From the NCBI GenBank assembly GCA_047626725.1, contig JBLHSG010000015.1, positions 1 through 64,000 on the forward strand: a stretch of 64,000 nucleotides of DNA, written 5' to 3'. The DNA comes from Ascidiaceihabitans sp034111945. GTDB lineage: Bacteria; Pseudomonadota; Alphaproteobacteria; Rhodobacterales; Rhodobacteraceae. Position numbers and translations under genes: made by a program. Below, in pieces: positions 32,494-40,855 of this stretch (the first letter of the stretch is position 1; every line of letters begins with the position of its first letter). Below the pieces are notes generated by a model. It was not told the DNA's origin. It ran no database searches and saw nothing but the letters and a program-made list of their open reading frames with translations.

Positions 32494-34602
32494 ATGACCT
32501 CCTCAGATCCCGCAAAACCCCGTGTTATCAAGCGGGAAGACTACGATCTGATAACCGGTCGCGGCTGTTTTGCAGATGATGCCCGCCTTGATGCGTCTTT
32601 GTATGTTGCGTTTGTGCGCGCGCAAATGTCGGTCGGCCAAATCACGCAATTGGATGTAACGGCGGCACAATCTGCGCCCAACATTTACGCGGTTCATACC
32701 GGCGATGACGTCAACACATTGGGCGCGCTTTCTGTCAATCAAGTGCTGGAAACCTGCGATCTACCCGCTTTCGACGTTTTGGCCCGCACGCATGTCGCAG
32801 CCATTGGGCAACCCGTGGCCGCCGTGTTGGCAACAACTGCGCAGTCTGGCGTAGACGCCGCTGAAATGATTGATCTCGATACCACAGACTGCGCGCGAAA
32901 TTTCAAAACCGTTGGTGAACAGAAATGGAAAACCGGTGATGCAGCATCGATATTGGACACCGCGCCGCATGTCGTAACCTGTACGGTCCAGCATCCTCGG
33001 CTTGCTCCTTCGCCAATAGAACCACGTTCTGTTTCAGTACGTTATGATACAAAAACCAATTGCGTCACGGTCTGGCATTCAACCCAAACACCGCATCGCA
33101 CGCGTTCGGAACTGGCATCAATCCTATCTGTCGATATTGCGCGTATTCGCGTTATTGCCCAGCATGTTGGTGGCGCATTCGGGCTGAAAGCATCGCTTTA
33201 TCCCGAAGAGGTTTTTACCGTCTGGGCTGCCTTTCATCACAAGCGCGACGTGAAATGGACAGCCACCCGATCCGAAGAATTCCTGTCCGCCACCCATGGA
33301 CGTGGCCTGACATCAAAGGGCTGGCTTGCCTTTGATGCGGCCGGAAAATTTCTAGCATTGCGCGCTGAAATCGAAGCACCGATTGGGGCGTGGCTGCCCA
33401 ATTCTGGCCTGATCCCTGCATGGAATGCCGCGCGTATTCTGCCGTCCGGGTACCGGATTGACGCGCTCGATATTACCACCCGCGCGGTTCAGGACGGACG
33501 CGGTCCAACTGGCATTTATCGCGGTGCAGGACGCCCCGAGGCGAACATGTTGATGGAACAACTGATCGACAAAGCCGCGCGCGTTTTGGGCAACGATCCA
33601 TTGACGGTCCGACATCAGAATCTGCTAGACAGCCACGATCTGCCGCACACAACGTCAACTGGTAACACCTTGGATTCAGGTGATTACCCCCGCGCTTTGC
33701 GAGGTTTAAGCGATGCATGCGGATACACAGAACTGGTCAAAATCCGCGATGCACGGCGTAAAGCAGGCGAATTGGTTGGCATCGGCACCGCCTTTTATCT
33801 GGAACCCTCCGGCAATGGTTGGGAAAGCGCGACAGCCACCTTAACCGCAGAAAACAATGTCATCGTCGCCAGCGGATCATCCTCGCAAGGGCACGCGCGC
33901 GAAACCACATTTGCTAAAATTGCATCGCAGATTTTTGACATTTCCACCGACTGCATCAGCGTTAACATGGGCGACACAGACCAGGCACCGACCGGCATTG
34001 GCGCATTGGCCAGCCGATCAACAGCCATTGGTGGCAGCGCGGTTTTACAAGCTTGCCAAGAGGTCAAAACCCGTGCGCAAAACGACGAAACCCGCCCCAT
34101 AGTTGCAAACGTTCGATATGAAAACAAAGGTCAGGCATGGGGGTATGGCGCCTACCTCGCGCTTGTTTCGATTTGCCGTGACACGGGTACGACCACTTTG
34201 GAACGCGCGGTTTGCGTTGATGATGCCGGCACGCAAGTAATGCCTGATTTTGTCCACGGGCAGATCATCGGCGGCTTTGCCCAAGGGTTTGGCGAGGCGA
34301 TGATGGAACGTATCGTGTACGACGATGATGGCCAATTGTTGACCGGATCGTTCATGGATTATGCGATGCCGCGCGCGCGCGATGTGCCCCATCTCGAGGT
34401 CCACACAATTGAAACGCCCAGCCCCATGAATTTGCTTGGCGCAAAGGGCGTCGGCGAGGCCGGAACAATCGGTGCGCCTGCCGCGATTTTAAATGCAGCC
34501 CTTGACGCGCTGGCCCCGCTTGGTGTGACTGACCTGCAAATGCCGCTGACGCCTCACCGTATTTGGGAGGCGATAAAAGACAGCCAAAAGGATCTTGATT
34601 AA
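32494..34602 (+). CDS. Orphan molybdopterin-binding subunit of a xanthine dehydrogenase-family hydroxylase
   Basis: A 702-residue protein homologous to the large (CoxL/XdhB) subunit of molybdenum hydroxylases. It shows the N-terminal a/b hammerhead domain (residues about 18-125). Cofactor-contacting motifs follow: QHVGGAFGLKASLYPEE, GPTGIYRGAGRPEANMLME, ASGSSSQGHARETTFAKIA and the catalytic-Glu block GAKGVGEAGTIGAPAA. It is shorter than most (750-800) and lacks FeS and FAD partner genes beside it. Its stop overlaps the start of a DHDPS-family gene. The substrate is unknown; an N-heterocycle or aldehyde is typical for the family. Confidence 0.85.
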   Translation: MTSSDPAKPRVIKREDYDLITGRGCFADDARLDASLYVAFVRAQMSVGQITQLDVTAAQSAPNIYAVHTGDDVNTLGALSVNQVLETCDLPAFDVLARTHVAAIGQPVAAVLATTAQSGVDAAEMIDLDTTDCARNFKTVGEQKWKTGDAASILDTAPHVVTCTVQHPRLAPSPIEPRSVSVRYDTKTNCVTVWHSTQTPHRTRSELASILSVDIARIRVIAQHVGGAFGLKASLYPEEVFTVWAAFHHKRDVKWTATRSEEFLSATHGRGLTSKGWLAFDAAGKFLALRAEIEAPIGAWLPNSGLIPAWNAARILPSGYRIDALDITTRAVQDGRGPTGIYRGAGRPEANMLMEQLIDKAARVLGNDPLTVRHQNLLDSHDLPHTTSTGNTLDSGDYPRALRGLSDACGYTELVKIRDARRKAGELVGIGTAFYLEPSGNGWESATATLTAENNVIVASGSSSQGHARETTFAKIASQIFDISTDCISVNMGDTDQAPTGIGALASRSTAIGGSAVLQACQEVKTRAQNDETRPIVANVRYENKGQAWGYGAYLALVSICRDTGTTTLERAVCVDDAGTQVMPDFVHGQIIGGFAQGFGEAMMERIVYDDDGQLLTGSFMDYAMPRARDVPHLEVHTIETPSPMNLLGAKGVGEAGTIGAPAAILNAALDALAPLGVTDLQMPLTPHRIWEAIKDSQKDLD

Positions 34603-35555
34603 TGAAGTATTCCAAATCCGAAGCCAAAGAATACGCGCGCGAAAACATGCGTGGCATTTGGGCGGCTGCACTAAATCCGTTTGATGAAACCGGTGCATTT
34701 AACGAGGTCGGATTGCGCCAAAATATTCGCCATTGGGTCGATGATCTTGAGATCGCGGGCCTGTTTATTGCAGGCAAACAAGGCGAGTTTTTCTCAATGT
34801 CGCTGGATGAACGCAAGCGCAATATGGAAATCGCCGTAGACGAATGCGGACAGACTGCCGCGACGATCATGTCGGTATCGGATCAGAACGTCGAAACAGT
34901 TCTGGAACTGGCGTTGCATGCGCAAAATTGCGGGGCGGATTACATTGTTGTTCACGCCCCTGTCCTTAGTTTTTGCCATGATCGGGACGAGGTTTTATAC
35001 AACTATTACAGCTATCTATGCGACCGTCTTGATATCGCAATTGCAATGTGGAGCCATCCCGACAGTGGCTATTTGATGGAGCCAGAAACCTGTGCACGCA
35101 TCGCTGAATTGCCCAATATCGTAGCGATAAAATACTCGGTTCCGCGCGAAATGTATGTGCGATTAACCCAGATGATCGGGGACAAAATTCAGGTTTCGAC
35201 CTCACTTGAGGACGATTGGTTGGACAATATCGAGGAACTGGGGTGGCAGTTGTATCTGTGTTCATCGCCCCCTTATCAATTGCAAACAAAAAACGACAAA
35301 CGCATGCACGACTACACGCAACTGGCCTTTGCCGGTGATTTTAAGGCTGCGCGCAAAGTCCGCGATAGCCTTGATCCTGTGCGCGCCGCGATCAAGTCGA
35401 CAAAACCTGCGGGCAAACCCACCGCGCATGGCAAATATTGGCAAGAACTGTTGGGCCAAGTCGGCGGCACTGTGCGTCACCCGATGCTCGAACTGACCGA
35501 CGCAGAAAAGCTGGCCACCCGCACAGCATTCAAAGCCTGCGGGCTAAAATTGTGA
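34602..35555 (+). CDS. Dihydrodipicolinate synthase-family aldolase, variant active site
   Basis: A 317-residue TIM-barrel enzyme of the DHDPS/NAL superfamily. The Schiff-base lysine is Lys177 (PNIVAIKYSV) and the carboxylate-binding loop reads GKQGEFFSMSLDER. The canonical Tyr-Asn-x-Pro motif is replaced by W150-S-H-P (IAMWSHPDSGY), so the proton relay differs from true DapA. It is more likely a pyruvate-dependent aldolase or hydratase of catabolism than a lysine-biosynthetic enzyme. It is translationally coupled with the molybdenum hydroxylase (stop TAA / ATG overlap) and followed 10 bp later by the formamidase-like hydrolase. Confidence 0.85.
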   Translation: MKYSKSEAKEYARENMRGIWAAALNPFDETGAFNEVGLRQNIRHWVDDLEIAGLFIAGKQGEFFSMSLDERKRNMEIAVDECGQTAATIMSVSDQNVETVLELALHAQNCGADYIVVHAPVLSFCHDRDEVLYNYYSYLCDRLDIAIAMWSHPDSGYLMEPETCARIAELPNIVAIKYSVPREMYVRLTQMIGDKIQVSTSLEDDWLDNIEELGWQLYLCSSPPYQLQTKNDKRMHDYTQLAFAGDFKAARKVRDSLDPVRAAIKSTKPAGKPTAHGKYWQELLGQVGGTVRHPMLELTDAEKLATRTAFKACGLKL

Positions 35556-35565
35556 TCGCAATGCT

Positions 35566-36420
35566 ATGACAGATCGCACACCGAAATGGCGTGATATGGA
35601 TGTGGAAACCCGCGCGCGCGCCTATTCGCCCAGTTCCGTTCTAAACGGTTCAATTGATCCATTTATCCAAGCGTATGTGGATAAAAGTGCAGCGGCCTAT
35701 GACGCCTTCAGGCACGTCCAGACGATCAATTATGGCCCAAAATCAAGCAACTCTATCGATCTGTTAATGCCATCTCAGGCCGCGCCAGCGCCGCTACATA
35801 TTTTTATCCATGGCGGATATTGGCAACAGCTAAGCAAGCGTGAATCGTTCTTTTCCGCGGTCGATACACTGGCGCGCGGTATCGGATTTGCTGCTATCGA
35901 TTACACGTTGGCCCCTCAGGCTAGCCTTGACGACATCGTTTCTGAATGTTGCACTGCGGTCAGTTACTTGTACGAAAATGCCGCCAAATTGGGTATCGAT
36001 CACGACAAAATTATCGTGTCCGGCAGTTCAGCAGGTGCGCAATTGGCGGCCATGTGTTGTCTGAAATTACCGCAAGCAAAACGCCCAAAAGGGTTGATTT
36101 TACTGTCTGGCATTTACGATCTCGAACCACTTATTGGCACGTATATCAATGACGCGGTTGGGATGGATATTGAAACGGCCCGACGCAACAGTCCGATGCT
36201 TGCAGATGTCGCAAACTTCCCCAACACAATCATCGCCTGGGGCGCGCAAGAGACGGATGAATTCAAACGCCAGAGCCAAACTTTTGCTGACCATTTAACC
36301 AACGCCGATGTGCCCGTGACCAGTTTCGAAGTTGAGGCGCGCAATCACTTCGACATCGTTATGGACCTTGCAAACGACACGAAACTGGGGCGGGCAACAA
36401 ACGGGTTGTTTGCGTTTTAA
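35566..36420 (+). CDS. Alpha/beta hydrolase, AFMID-type kynurenine formamidase-like
   Basis: A 284-residue cytosolic alpha/beta hydrolase. The oxyanion loop HGGYWQ (residues 82-87) and nucleophile elbow G-S-S155-A-G match the arylformamidase (AFMID/BNA7) group that hydrolyses N-formylkynurenine. The late His is in ARNHFDIVMDL and an acidic residue is in GAQETDEF. With TDO, kynureninase and 3-hydroxyanthranilate dioxygenase within 6 kb, a formamidase role is likely, though the operon partners (molybdenum hydroxylase, aldolase) leave room for another amide or ester. The ATG is at 35566, 10 bp after the aldolase gene. Confidence 0.85.
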   Translation: MTDRTPKWRDMDVETRARAYSPSSVLNGSIDPFIQAYVDKSAAAYDAFRHVQTINYGPKSSNSIDLLMPSQAAPAPLHIFIHGGYWQQLSKRESFFSAVDTLARGIGFAAIDYTLAPQASLDDIVSECCTAVSYLYENAAKLGIDHDKIIVSGSSAGAQLAAMCCLKLPQAKRPKGLILLSGIYDLEPLIGTYINDAVGMDIETARRNSPMLADVANFPNTIIAWGAQETDEFKRQSQTFADHLTNADVPVTSFEVEARNHFDIVMDLANDTKLGRATNGLFAF

Positions 36421-36433
36421 CGCGATTCAACAA

Positions 36434-36468
36434 ACGCTCAATAATTATACAATCACGCTTAATAATTA
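36434..36468. repeat. Direct repeat upstream of urease operon
   Basis: ACGCTCAATAATTA at 36434-36447 and ACGCTTAATAATTA at 36455-36468 differ at one base and start exactly 21 bp apart, two turns of the helix. They lie about 105-140 bp before the ureD start. This is the expected form of a pair of regulator sites; the regulator is unknown. Confidence 0.6.
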
Positions 36469-36519
36469 GTCTTCAGGTTGCGAACTGATACCATCGCCAC
36501 CCGCTTTTGTGCTTGGCTA

Positions 36520-36568
36520 GTGACCCCTTTTTACCAGTGCTTTTTGGTGGCTCAAAGAAAAGGGTCAC
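36520..36568 (+). promoter_or_regulatory. Leader stem that covers the ureD ribosome site
   Basis: GTGACCC(C)TTTT at 36520-36531 pairs with AAAAGGGTCAC at 36558-36568, an 11-bp stem with one bulged C. An inner ACCA/TGGT step is also possible. The 3' arm contains the ureD Shine-Dalgarno AAGGG (36560-36564) ahead of the GTG at 36572. If this RNA exists it would limit translation of the first urease gene until opened. Confidence 0.45.
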
Positions 36569-36571
36569 ACG

Positions 36572-37408
36572 GTGTCAGATCACGATATCAAAATGCACAA
36601 AGGCGCACGATTACAACGCGCGAACGGGCATTTATCACTGTCGGTTAAGGCAAGTGAACGTGGTGTGACCCGTCTGGCTGACTTACGTCAACAGGGGTCG
36701 TTTCGGATGATTTTTCCGACGTCTCCGGTCGGGTCAATCGATGCGGTTATTCTGAACACCGCGGGTGGAATTACTGGCGGGGATACGTTTACCATTCAAG
36801 CAAATGCAGGCGCAGACACGCACCTCAACCTGACCACTCAGGCCGCAGAGCGGATTTACGGCGCCGCCGGCCACGATGTTGGAACGCTTAGCACAAGTTT
36901 GAAAGTTGAAGCAGGCGCGCGGATCAATTGGCTGCCTCAGGAAACAATCTTGTTTGATGGCTGTCGTTTGCGGCGTGAATTGACCGTCGACTTAGACAAA
37001 ACCGCTACGTTCTTGATGGTTGAATCACTTGTGTTCGGCAGGATTTCGTCTGGTGAAACTCTGCAATCCGGGTTGTTTGAGGATCGCGTTAAAATCACGC
37101 AAAACGGTAATCCAATATATCTGGATGGCAGTCAACTGTCTGGCAATATTACACAAAAACTCGCACATCCAGCCATCGCAGATGGGGCAAACGCCATGGC
37201 GAATCTGGTGTTTTGCGCACCAGATGCAAATCGGCACTTAGTAAATACGCGCGCCCTTTTACCCACCACCGCAGGTGCCAGTTTGATTTCCGAAACCGTG
37301 CTTGTGGTGCGAATACTCGCGTCAGACAGCTATGTAATGCGCAAAACTTTACTGCCGATTTTGACCCTGCTGACTGACAACGCTGTTCCCAAAAACTGGA
37401 GACTTTGA
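36572..37408 (+). CDS. ureD: Urease accessory protein UreD
   Basis: A 278-residue chaperone that binds apo-urease and, with UreF and UreG, directs nickel and CO2 into the active site. Typical blocks are the N-terminal GARLQRANGHLSLSV, ILNTAGGITGGDTF near residues 63-76, LTTQAAERIYGA near 90-101 and INWLPQETILFDGCRLRRE. It starts at GTG 36572 with AAGGG 8 nt upstream, inside a possible RNA stem; an internal ATG at 36593 is an alternative. It is the first gene of ureDABCEFG, 3 bp before ureA. Confidence 0.94.
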   Translation: MSDHDIKMHKGARLQRANGHLSLSVKASERGVTRLADLRQQGSFRMIFPTSPVGSIDAVILNTAGGITGGDTFTIQANAGADTHLNLTTQAAERIYGAAGHDVGTLSTSLKVEAGARINWLPQETILFDGCRLRRELTVDLDKTATFLMVESLVFGRISSGETLQSGLFEDRVKITQNGNPIYLDGSQLSGNITQKLAHPAIADGANAMANLVFCAPDANRHLVNTRALLPTTAGASLISETVLVVRILASDSYVMRKTLLPILTLLTDNAVPKNWRL

Positions 37409-37411
37409 GCC

Positions 37412-37714
37412 ATGAAATTGACCCCGCGTGAAAAAGACAAATTGCTGATCGCGATGGCAGCCGAGGTTGCGCGCAAGCGGCTCGCGCGTGGCGTAAAATT
37501 GAACTATCCAGAAGCGATTGCGCTGATCACTGACGCGGTGGTTGAAGGTGCCCGCGACGGGCGTTCGGTGGCCGATATGATGCAGGCCGGTGCCCACGTC
37601 ATCACCCGCGATCAATGCATGCAAGGCATTCCCGAAATGATCCCAGATGTGCAAGTCGAGGCAACGTTTCCCGACGGCACAAAACTGGTCACTGTCCACA
37701 CCCCAATTCGCTGA
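37412..37714 (+). CDS. ureA: Urease gamma subunit
   Basis: A 100-residue structural subunit of nickel urease. The start MKLTPREKDKLLIAMAAEVARKRLARG, the middle LNYPEAIALITDAVVEGARDG and the end PEMIPDVQVEATFPDGTKLVTVHTPI are near-universal in UreA. It packs with beta and alpha subunits as (abg)3 trimers. It lies 3 bp after ureD and 11 bp before ureB. Confidence 0.98.
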   Translation: MKLTPREKDKLLIAMAAEVARKRLARGVKLNYPEAIALITDAVVEGARDGRSVADMMQAGAHVITRDQCMQGIPEMIPDVQVEATFPDGTKLVTVHTPIR

Positions 37715-37725
37715 AAGAGGCCCCG

Positions 37726-38031
37726 ATGATCCCCGGAGAAATTTTTCCCGCTGACGGCACATTAACCCTGAATGAAGGCGCGGATTGCGTGTCCTTGATG
37801 GTCGCCAACACTGGTGATCGCCCCGTGCAAATCGGCAGTCATTACCATTTTACCGAAGCAAACCCCGCCCTTGATTTTGACCGTGACACAGCGCGCGGCA
37901 TGCGACTGGATATTGCCGCTGGCACCGCTGTTCGCTTTGAACCAGGGCAGCGTCGCGATGTGCAATTGGTGCCATTTGGGGGCGCGCGTCGTGTCTTTGG
38001 ATTTAACCAAGAAATTATGGGAGATCTGTAG
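37726..38031 (+). CDS. ureB: Urease beta subunit
   Basis: A 101-residue structural subunit. It starts MIPGEIFPADGTLTLNEG and has the conserved VANTGDRPVQIGSHYHFTEANPALDFDR and GTAVRFEPGQRRDVQLVPFGG blocks. The ATG at 37726 marks the family N-terminus; the longer in-frame stretch overlapping ureA is not coding. ureC begins 1 bp after its stop. Confidence 0.98.
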   Translation: MIPGEIFPADGTLTLNEGADCVSLMVANTGDRPVQIGSHYHFTEANPALDFDRDTARGMRLDIAAGTAVRFEPGQRRDVQLVPFGGARRVFGFNQEIMGDL

Positions 38032-38032
38032 C

Positions 38033-39742
38033 ATGCCCACCCAAATCAACCGCGCTGAATACGCCGCGATGTTTGGCCCGACCACGGGTGACAAAATGCG
38101 TTTGGCCGACACTGACCTGATCATCGAAGTCGAAAATGACCTGACCACTTACGGCGAAGAAGTGAAATTTGGTGGCGGCAAAGTCATCCGCGACGGCATG
38201 GGCCAATCGCAGGTCACCCGCGCAAATGGGGCTGTCGACACTGTCATTACCAACGCGCTGATTGTCGATCATTCTGGCGTGTACAAAGCAGATGTCGGGC
38301 TGCGCGATGGGCGTATTCACAAGATCGGCAAGGCTGGAAACCCCGACACACAAACCGGCGTTGACATCATCATCGGACCCGGAACCGAAGTGATCGCTTG
38401 CGAAGGTCGTATTTTGACCGCAGGTGGTTTTGACTCGCACATTCACTTCATTTGCCCGCAACAAATGGAGGACGCGTTGAATTCAGGCGTCACCACATGT
38501 TTTGGCGGCGGCACCGGCCCTGCGCACGGCACTTTGGCCACCACGTGCACGCCCGGATCCTGGCACATTGGGCGCATGTTACAGGCCTTCGATTCCATCC
38601 CGATGAACATCGGATTGGCGGGTAAAGGCAACGCGAGCCAGCCCGACGCTTTGGTCGAAATGGTCAATGCAGGGGCCTGTTCGCTCAAGCTGCACGAGGA
38701 CTGGGGCACAACCCCTGCCGCCATCGATTGCTGCCTGTCCGTGGCCGATGATATGGACGTCCAAGTGATGATCCACACCGACACGTTAAACGAAAGCGGC
38801 TTTGTCGAACACACCGTCGCCGCCATGAAAGGGCGCACAATTCACGCCTTTCACACCGAAGGCGCAGGTGGTGGTCATGCCCCTGATATCATTAAGATTT
38901 GCGGCCTTGAAAACGTGCTGCCATCGTCCACAAATCCGACACGTCCCTACACCGTCAACACCCTTGAAGAACACCTTGATATGTTGATGGTTTGCCATCA
39001 TCTAGACAAGTCCATTCCCGAAGACGTCGCCTTTGCCGAGAGCCGTATCAGACGTGAAACCATCGCGGCCGAAGACATTTTGCACGACATGGGCGCGTTC
39101 AGTATTATCGCGTCCGACAGTCAGGCGATGGGGCGTATTGGCGAGGTTTTGATCCGCACGTGGCAGACCGCCGACAAGATGAAAAAACAACGTGGTCGCC
39201 TGCCTGAAGAGACCGGTGAAAACGACAATTTCCGCGTGCGCCGCTATATTGCAAAATACACGATAAATCCGGCGATTGCGCATGGGATATCGCATGAAAT
39301 AGGCAGCATCGCCGAAGGGAAACGCGCTGATCTGGTCATGTGGGACCCCGCCTTTTTCGGGGTCAAACCAGAAATGGTTTTGATGTCAGGCACTATTGTT
39401 GCGGCGCAAATGGGTGACCCGAACGCATCGATCCCGACGCCGCAACCCGTCTACACGCGGCCAATGTTCGGCGCGTTTGGTCGCTCGCTCGAACGATCCT
39501 CGGTTAGCTTTGTATCCGAGGCCGCGCAGGCAAATGGCATCGGCGCGCAATTGGGTTTGGCCAAGGACACAATAGCCGTGCGCAACACCCGCAACATCGG
39601 TAAATCCGACCTGATCCTGAACACCGCAACACCGCAAATCGACGTCAATCCCGAGACCTACGAGGTCCGCGCGGACGGCGAATTGCTCACCTGTGAACCG
39701 GCAACCGAATTGCCCATGGCCCAAAGGTATTTCTTGTTCTGA
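38033..39742 (+). CDS. ureC: Urease alpha (catalytic) subunit
   Basis: A 569-residue nickel enzyme that hydrolyses urea to ammonia and carbamate. Nickel ligands are the carbamylated Lys219 (SLKLHEDWG), His136 and His138 (SHIHFICPQQ), His248, His274 and Asp362 (SDSQAMGR). Flap Cys321 and acid His322 are in VCHHLDKSIPED. All residues needed for activity are present. The start at 38033 fits the family N-terminus MPTQINRAEYAAMFGPT. Its stop shares an A with the ureE start. Confidence 0.98.
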   Translation: MPTQINRAEYAAMFGPTTGDKMRLADTDLIIEVENDLTTYGEEVKFGGGKVIRDGMGQSQVTRANGAVDTVITNALIVDHSGVYKADVGLRDGRIHKIGKAGNPDTQTGVDIIIGPGTEVIACEGRILTAGGFDSHIHFICPQQMEDALNSGVTTCFGGGTGPAHGTLATTCTPGSWHIGRMLQAFDSIPMNIGLAGKGNASQPDALVEMVNAGACSLKLHEDWGTTPAAIDCCLSVADDMDVQVMIHTDTLNESGFVEHTVAAMKGRTIHAFHTEGAGGGHAPDIIKICGLENVLPSSTNPTRPYTVNTLEEHLDMLMVCHHLDKSIPEDVAFAESRIRRETIAAEDILHDMGAFSIIASDSQAMGRIGEVLIRTWQTADKMKKQRGRLPEETGENDNFRVRRYIAKYTINPAIAHGISHEIGSIAEGKRADLVMWDPAFFGVKPEMVLMSGTIVAAQMGDPNASIPTPQPVYTRPMFGAFGRSLERSSVSFVSEAAQANGIGAQLGLAKDTIAVRNTRNIGKSDLILNTATPQIDVNPETYEVRADGELLTCEPATELPMAQRYFLF

Positions 39743-40212
39743 TGACTGATTATAAATGCTCTGAAATCCGCCGCGCAGGCGATTGGACCGGCAGTTTTGA
39801 ACTGTGTCTTCTGACCTATGATGAACGTTTTTTGCGACGCAAAGTGATTGAAACGGTGCATGATGAAACCGTGCTTGTCGACCTTGCCCAGACCACATCG
39901 CTCAATGATCGTGACGCGCTGCTGTTGGATGATGGCCGCCTGATCGAAATCATTGCCGCACAGGAGCCGTTGCTTGAGATCACCGGCAAAAATCTGGTGC
40001 AGTTGTCGTGGCACATCGGCAATCGCCACACACCGTGCCAAATTGAAACCACACGTTTGTTGATCCAAGCCGATCCTGTCATCGGGCATATGCTGGAACA
40101 TTTGGGGGCGCGCGTGACCGAAATTTCCGAACCCTTCACACCCGAAGGCGGCGCATATGGCCATGGCCGCACCCATTCGCATGAACACGTGGCCACAGCA
40201 CATGACCACTGA
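39742..40212 (+). CDS. ureE: Urease accessory nickel-delivery protein UreE
   Basis: A 156-residue metallochaperone. The N-terminal peptide-binding domain (LTYDERFLRRKV, LLLDDGRLIEI) and the metal-binding domain (LVQLSWHIGNRHTPCQIE, VIGHMLEHLGARV with its nickel His) are visible. The tail is His-rich (HGRTHSHEHVATAHDH), providing extra nickel storage. The ATG overlaps the ureC stop (TGATG) and the end overlaps ureF by 11 bp, so translation is coupled. Confidence 0.95.
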   Translation: MTDYKCSEIRRAGDWTGSFELCLLTYDERFLRRKVIETVHDETVLVDLAQTTSLNDRDALLLDDGRLIEIIAAQEPLLEITGKNLVQLSWHIGNRHTPCQIETTRLLIQADPVIGHMLEHLGARVTEISEPFTPEGGAYGHGRTHSHEHVATAHDH

Positions 40213-40840
40213 TGCGCTAACGCTTGCGCAGCTTTTATCACCGTCATTTCCGGTCGGGGCGTTTGCCTATTCGCACGGACTGGAGGCGGTGATTGATGAC
40301 GGCACGATCCAAACTGCAGACGATTTACAAGGCTGGTTGCATTGCCTTTTGACGTCCGGTTCCGCGCATTCGGATGCGGTTTTGCTGACCTTAGCGTTTG
40401 ATGCAGATGTGGCAGATGTTGATCATATCGATGCCCTCGCGCGGGCGTTTGCCGCATCAAAGGAACGATTTATGGAAACTGATCTGCAAGGTGGCGCATT
40501 CTGCGAAACCGTTGAATCTGTTTGGGACATTGATTTGGGGCGACGCACATATCCCGTGGCTGTGGGCCGTGCGGCACGCGAAATGAAATTGGATCGCGAT
40601 CTATGTACTCCGATGTTTTTGCAGGCTTTTGTCGGTAATTTATGTGGGGCAGCGATGCGTTTGGTCCCGCTGGGCCAAACCGATGGGCAGCGAATTCAAA
40701 CCGCATTGAAACCAGTTTGCGTTGCCGTTGCACACACGACAAAAAACGCCACACCAGATGATTTGCACAGCGTCACATTCGCCTCTGACATCGCGGCGAT
40801 GCGCCATGAAACCCAACACACCCGTGTTTTCCGCAGTTAA
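40202..40840 (+). CDS. ureF: Urease accessory protein UreF
   Basis: A 212-residue helical protein that bridges UreD and UreG in the urease activation complex. Family signatures are LAQLLSPSFPVGAFAYSHGLEAVI near the start, the central LARAFAASKERFMETDLQGGAFCETV, and FLQAFVGNLCGAAMRLVPLGQTDGQR. The ATG at 40202 overlaps ureE; in-frame codons upstream belong to the ureE frame-shadow. ureG follows after 15 bp. Confidence 0.94.
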   Translation: MTTDALTLAQLLSPSFPVGAFAYSHGLEAVIDDGTIQTADDLQGWLHCLLTSGSAHSDAVLLTLAFDADVADVDHIDALARAFAASKERFMETDLQGGAFCETVESVWDIDLGRRTYPVAVGRAAREMKLDRDLCTPMFLQAFVGNLCGAAMRLVPLGQTDGQRIQTALKPVCVAVAHTTKNATPDDLHSVTFASDIAAMRHETQHTRVFRS

Positions 40841-40855
40841 AAAGGACACAACAAC

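Noticed and set aside
36480..36545. A sigma-54 promoter before urease.
   Set aside because: No TGGC-N8-TGC pair with correct spacing could be found; TTGGCTAGTGACC lacks the GC doublet at -12.
36520..36568. Treating the ureD leader stem as a rho-independent terminator of the upstream hydrolase gene.
   Set aside because: The 3' arm is not followed by a T run and instead holds the ureD ribosome site.
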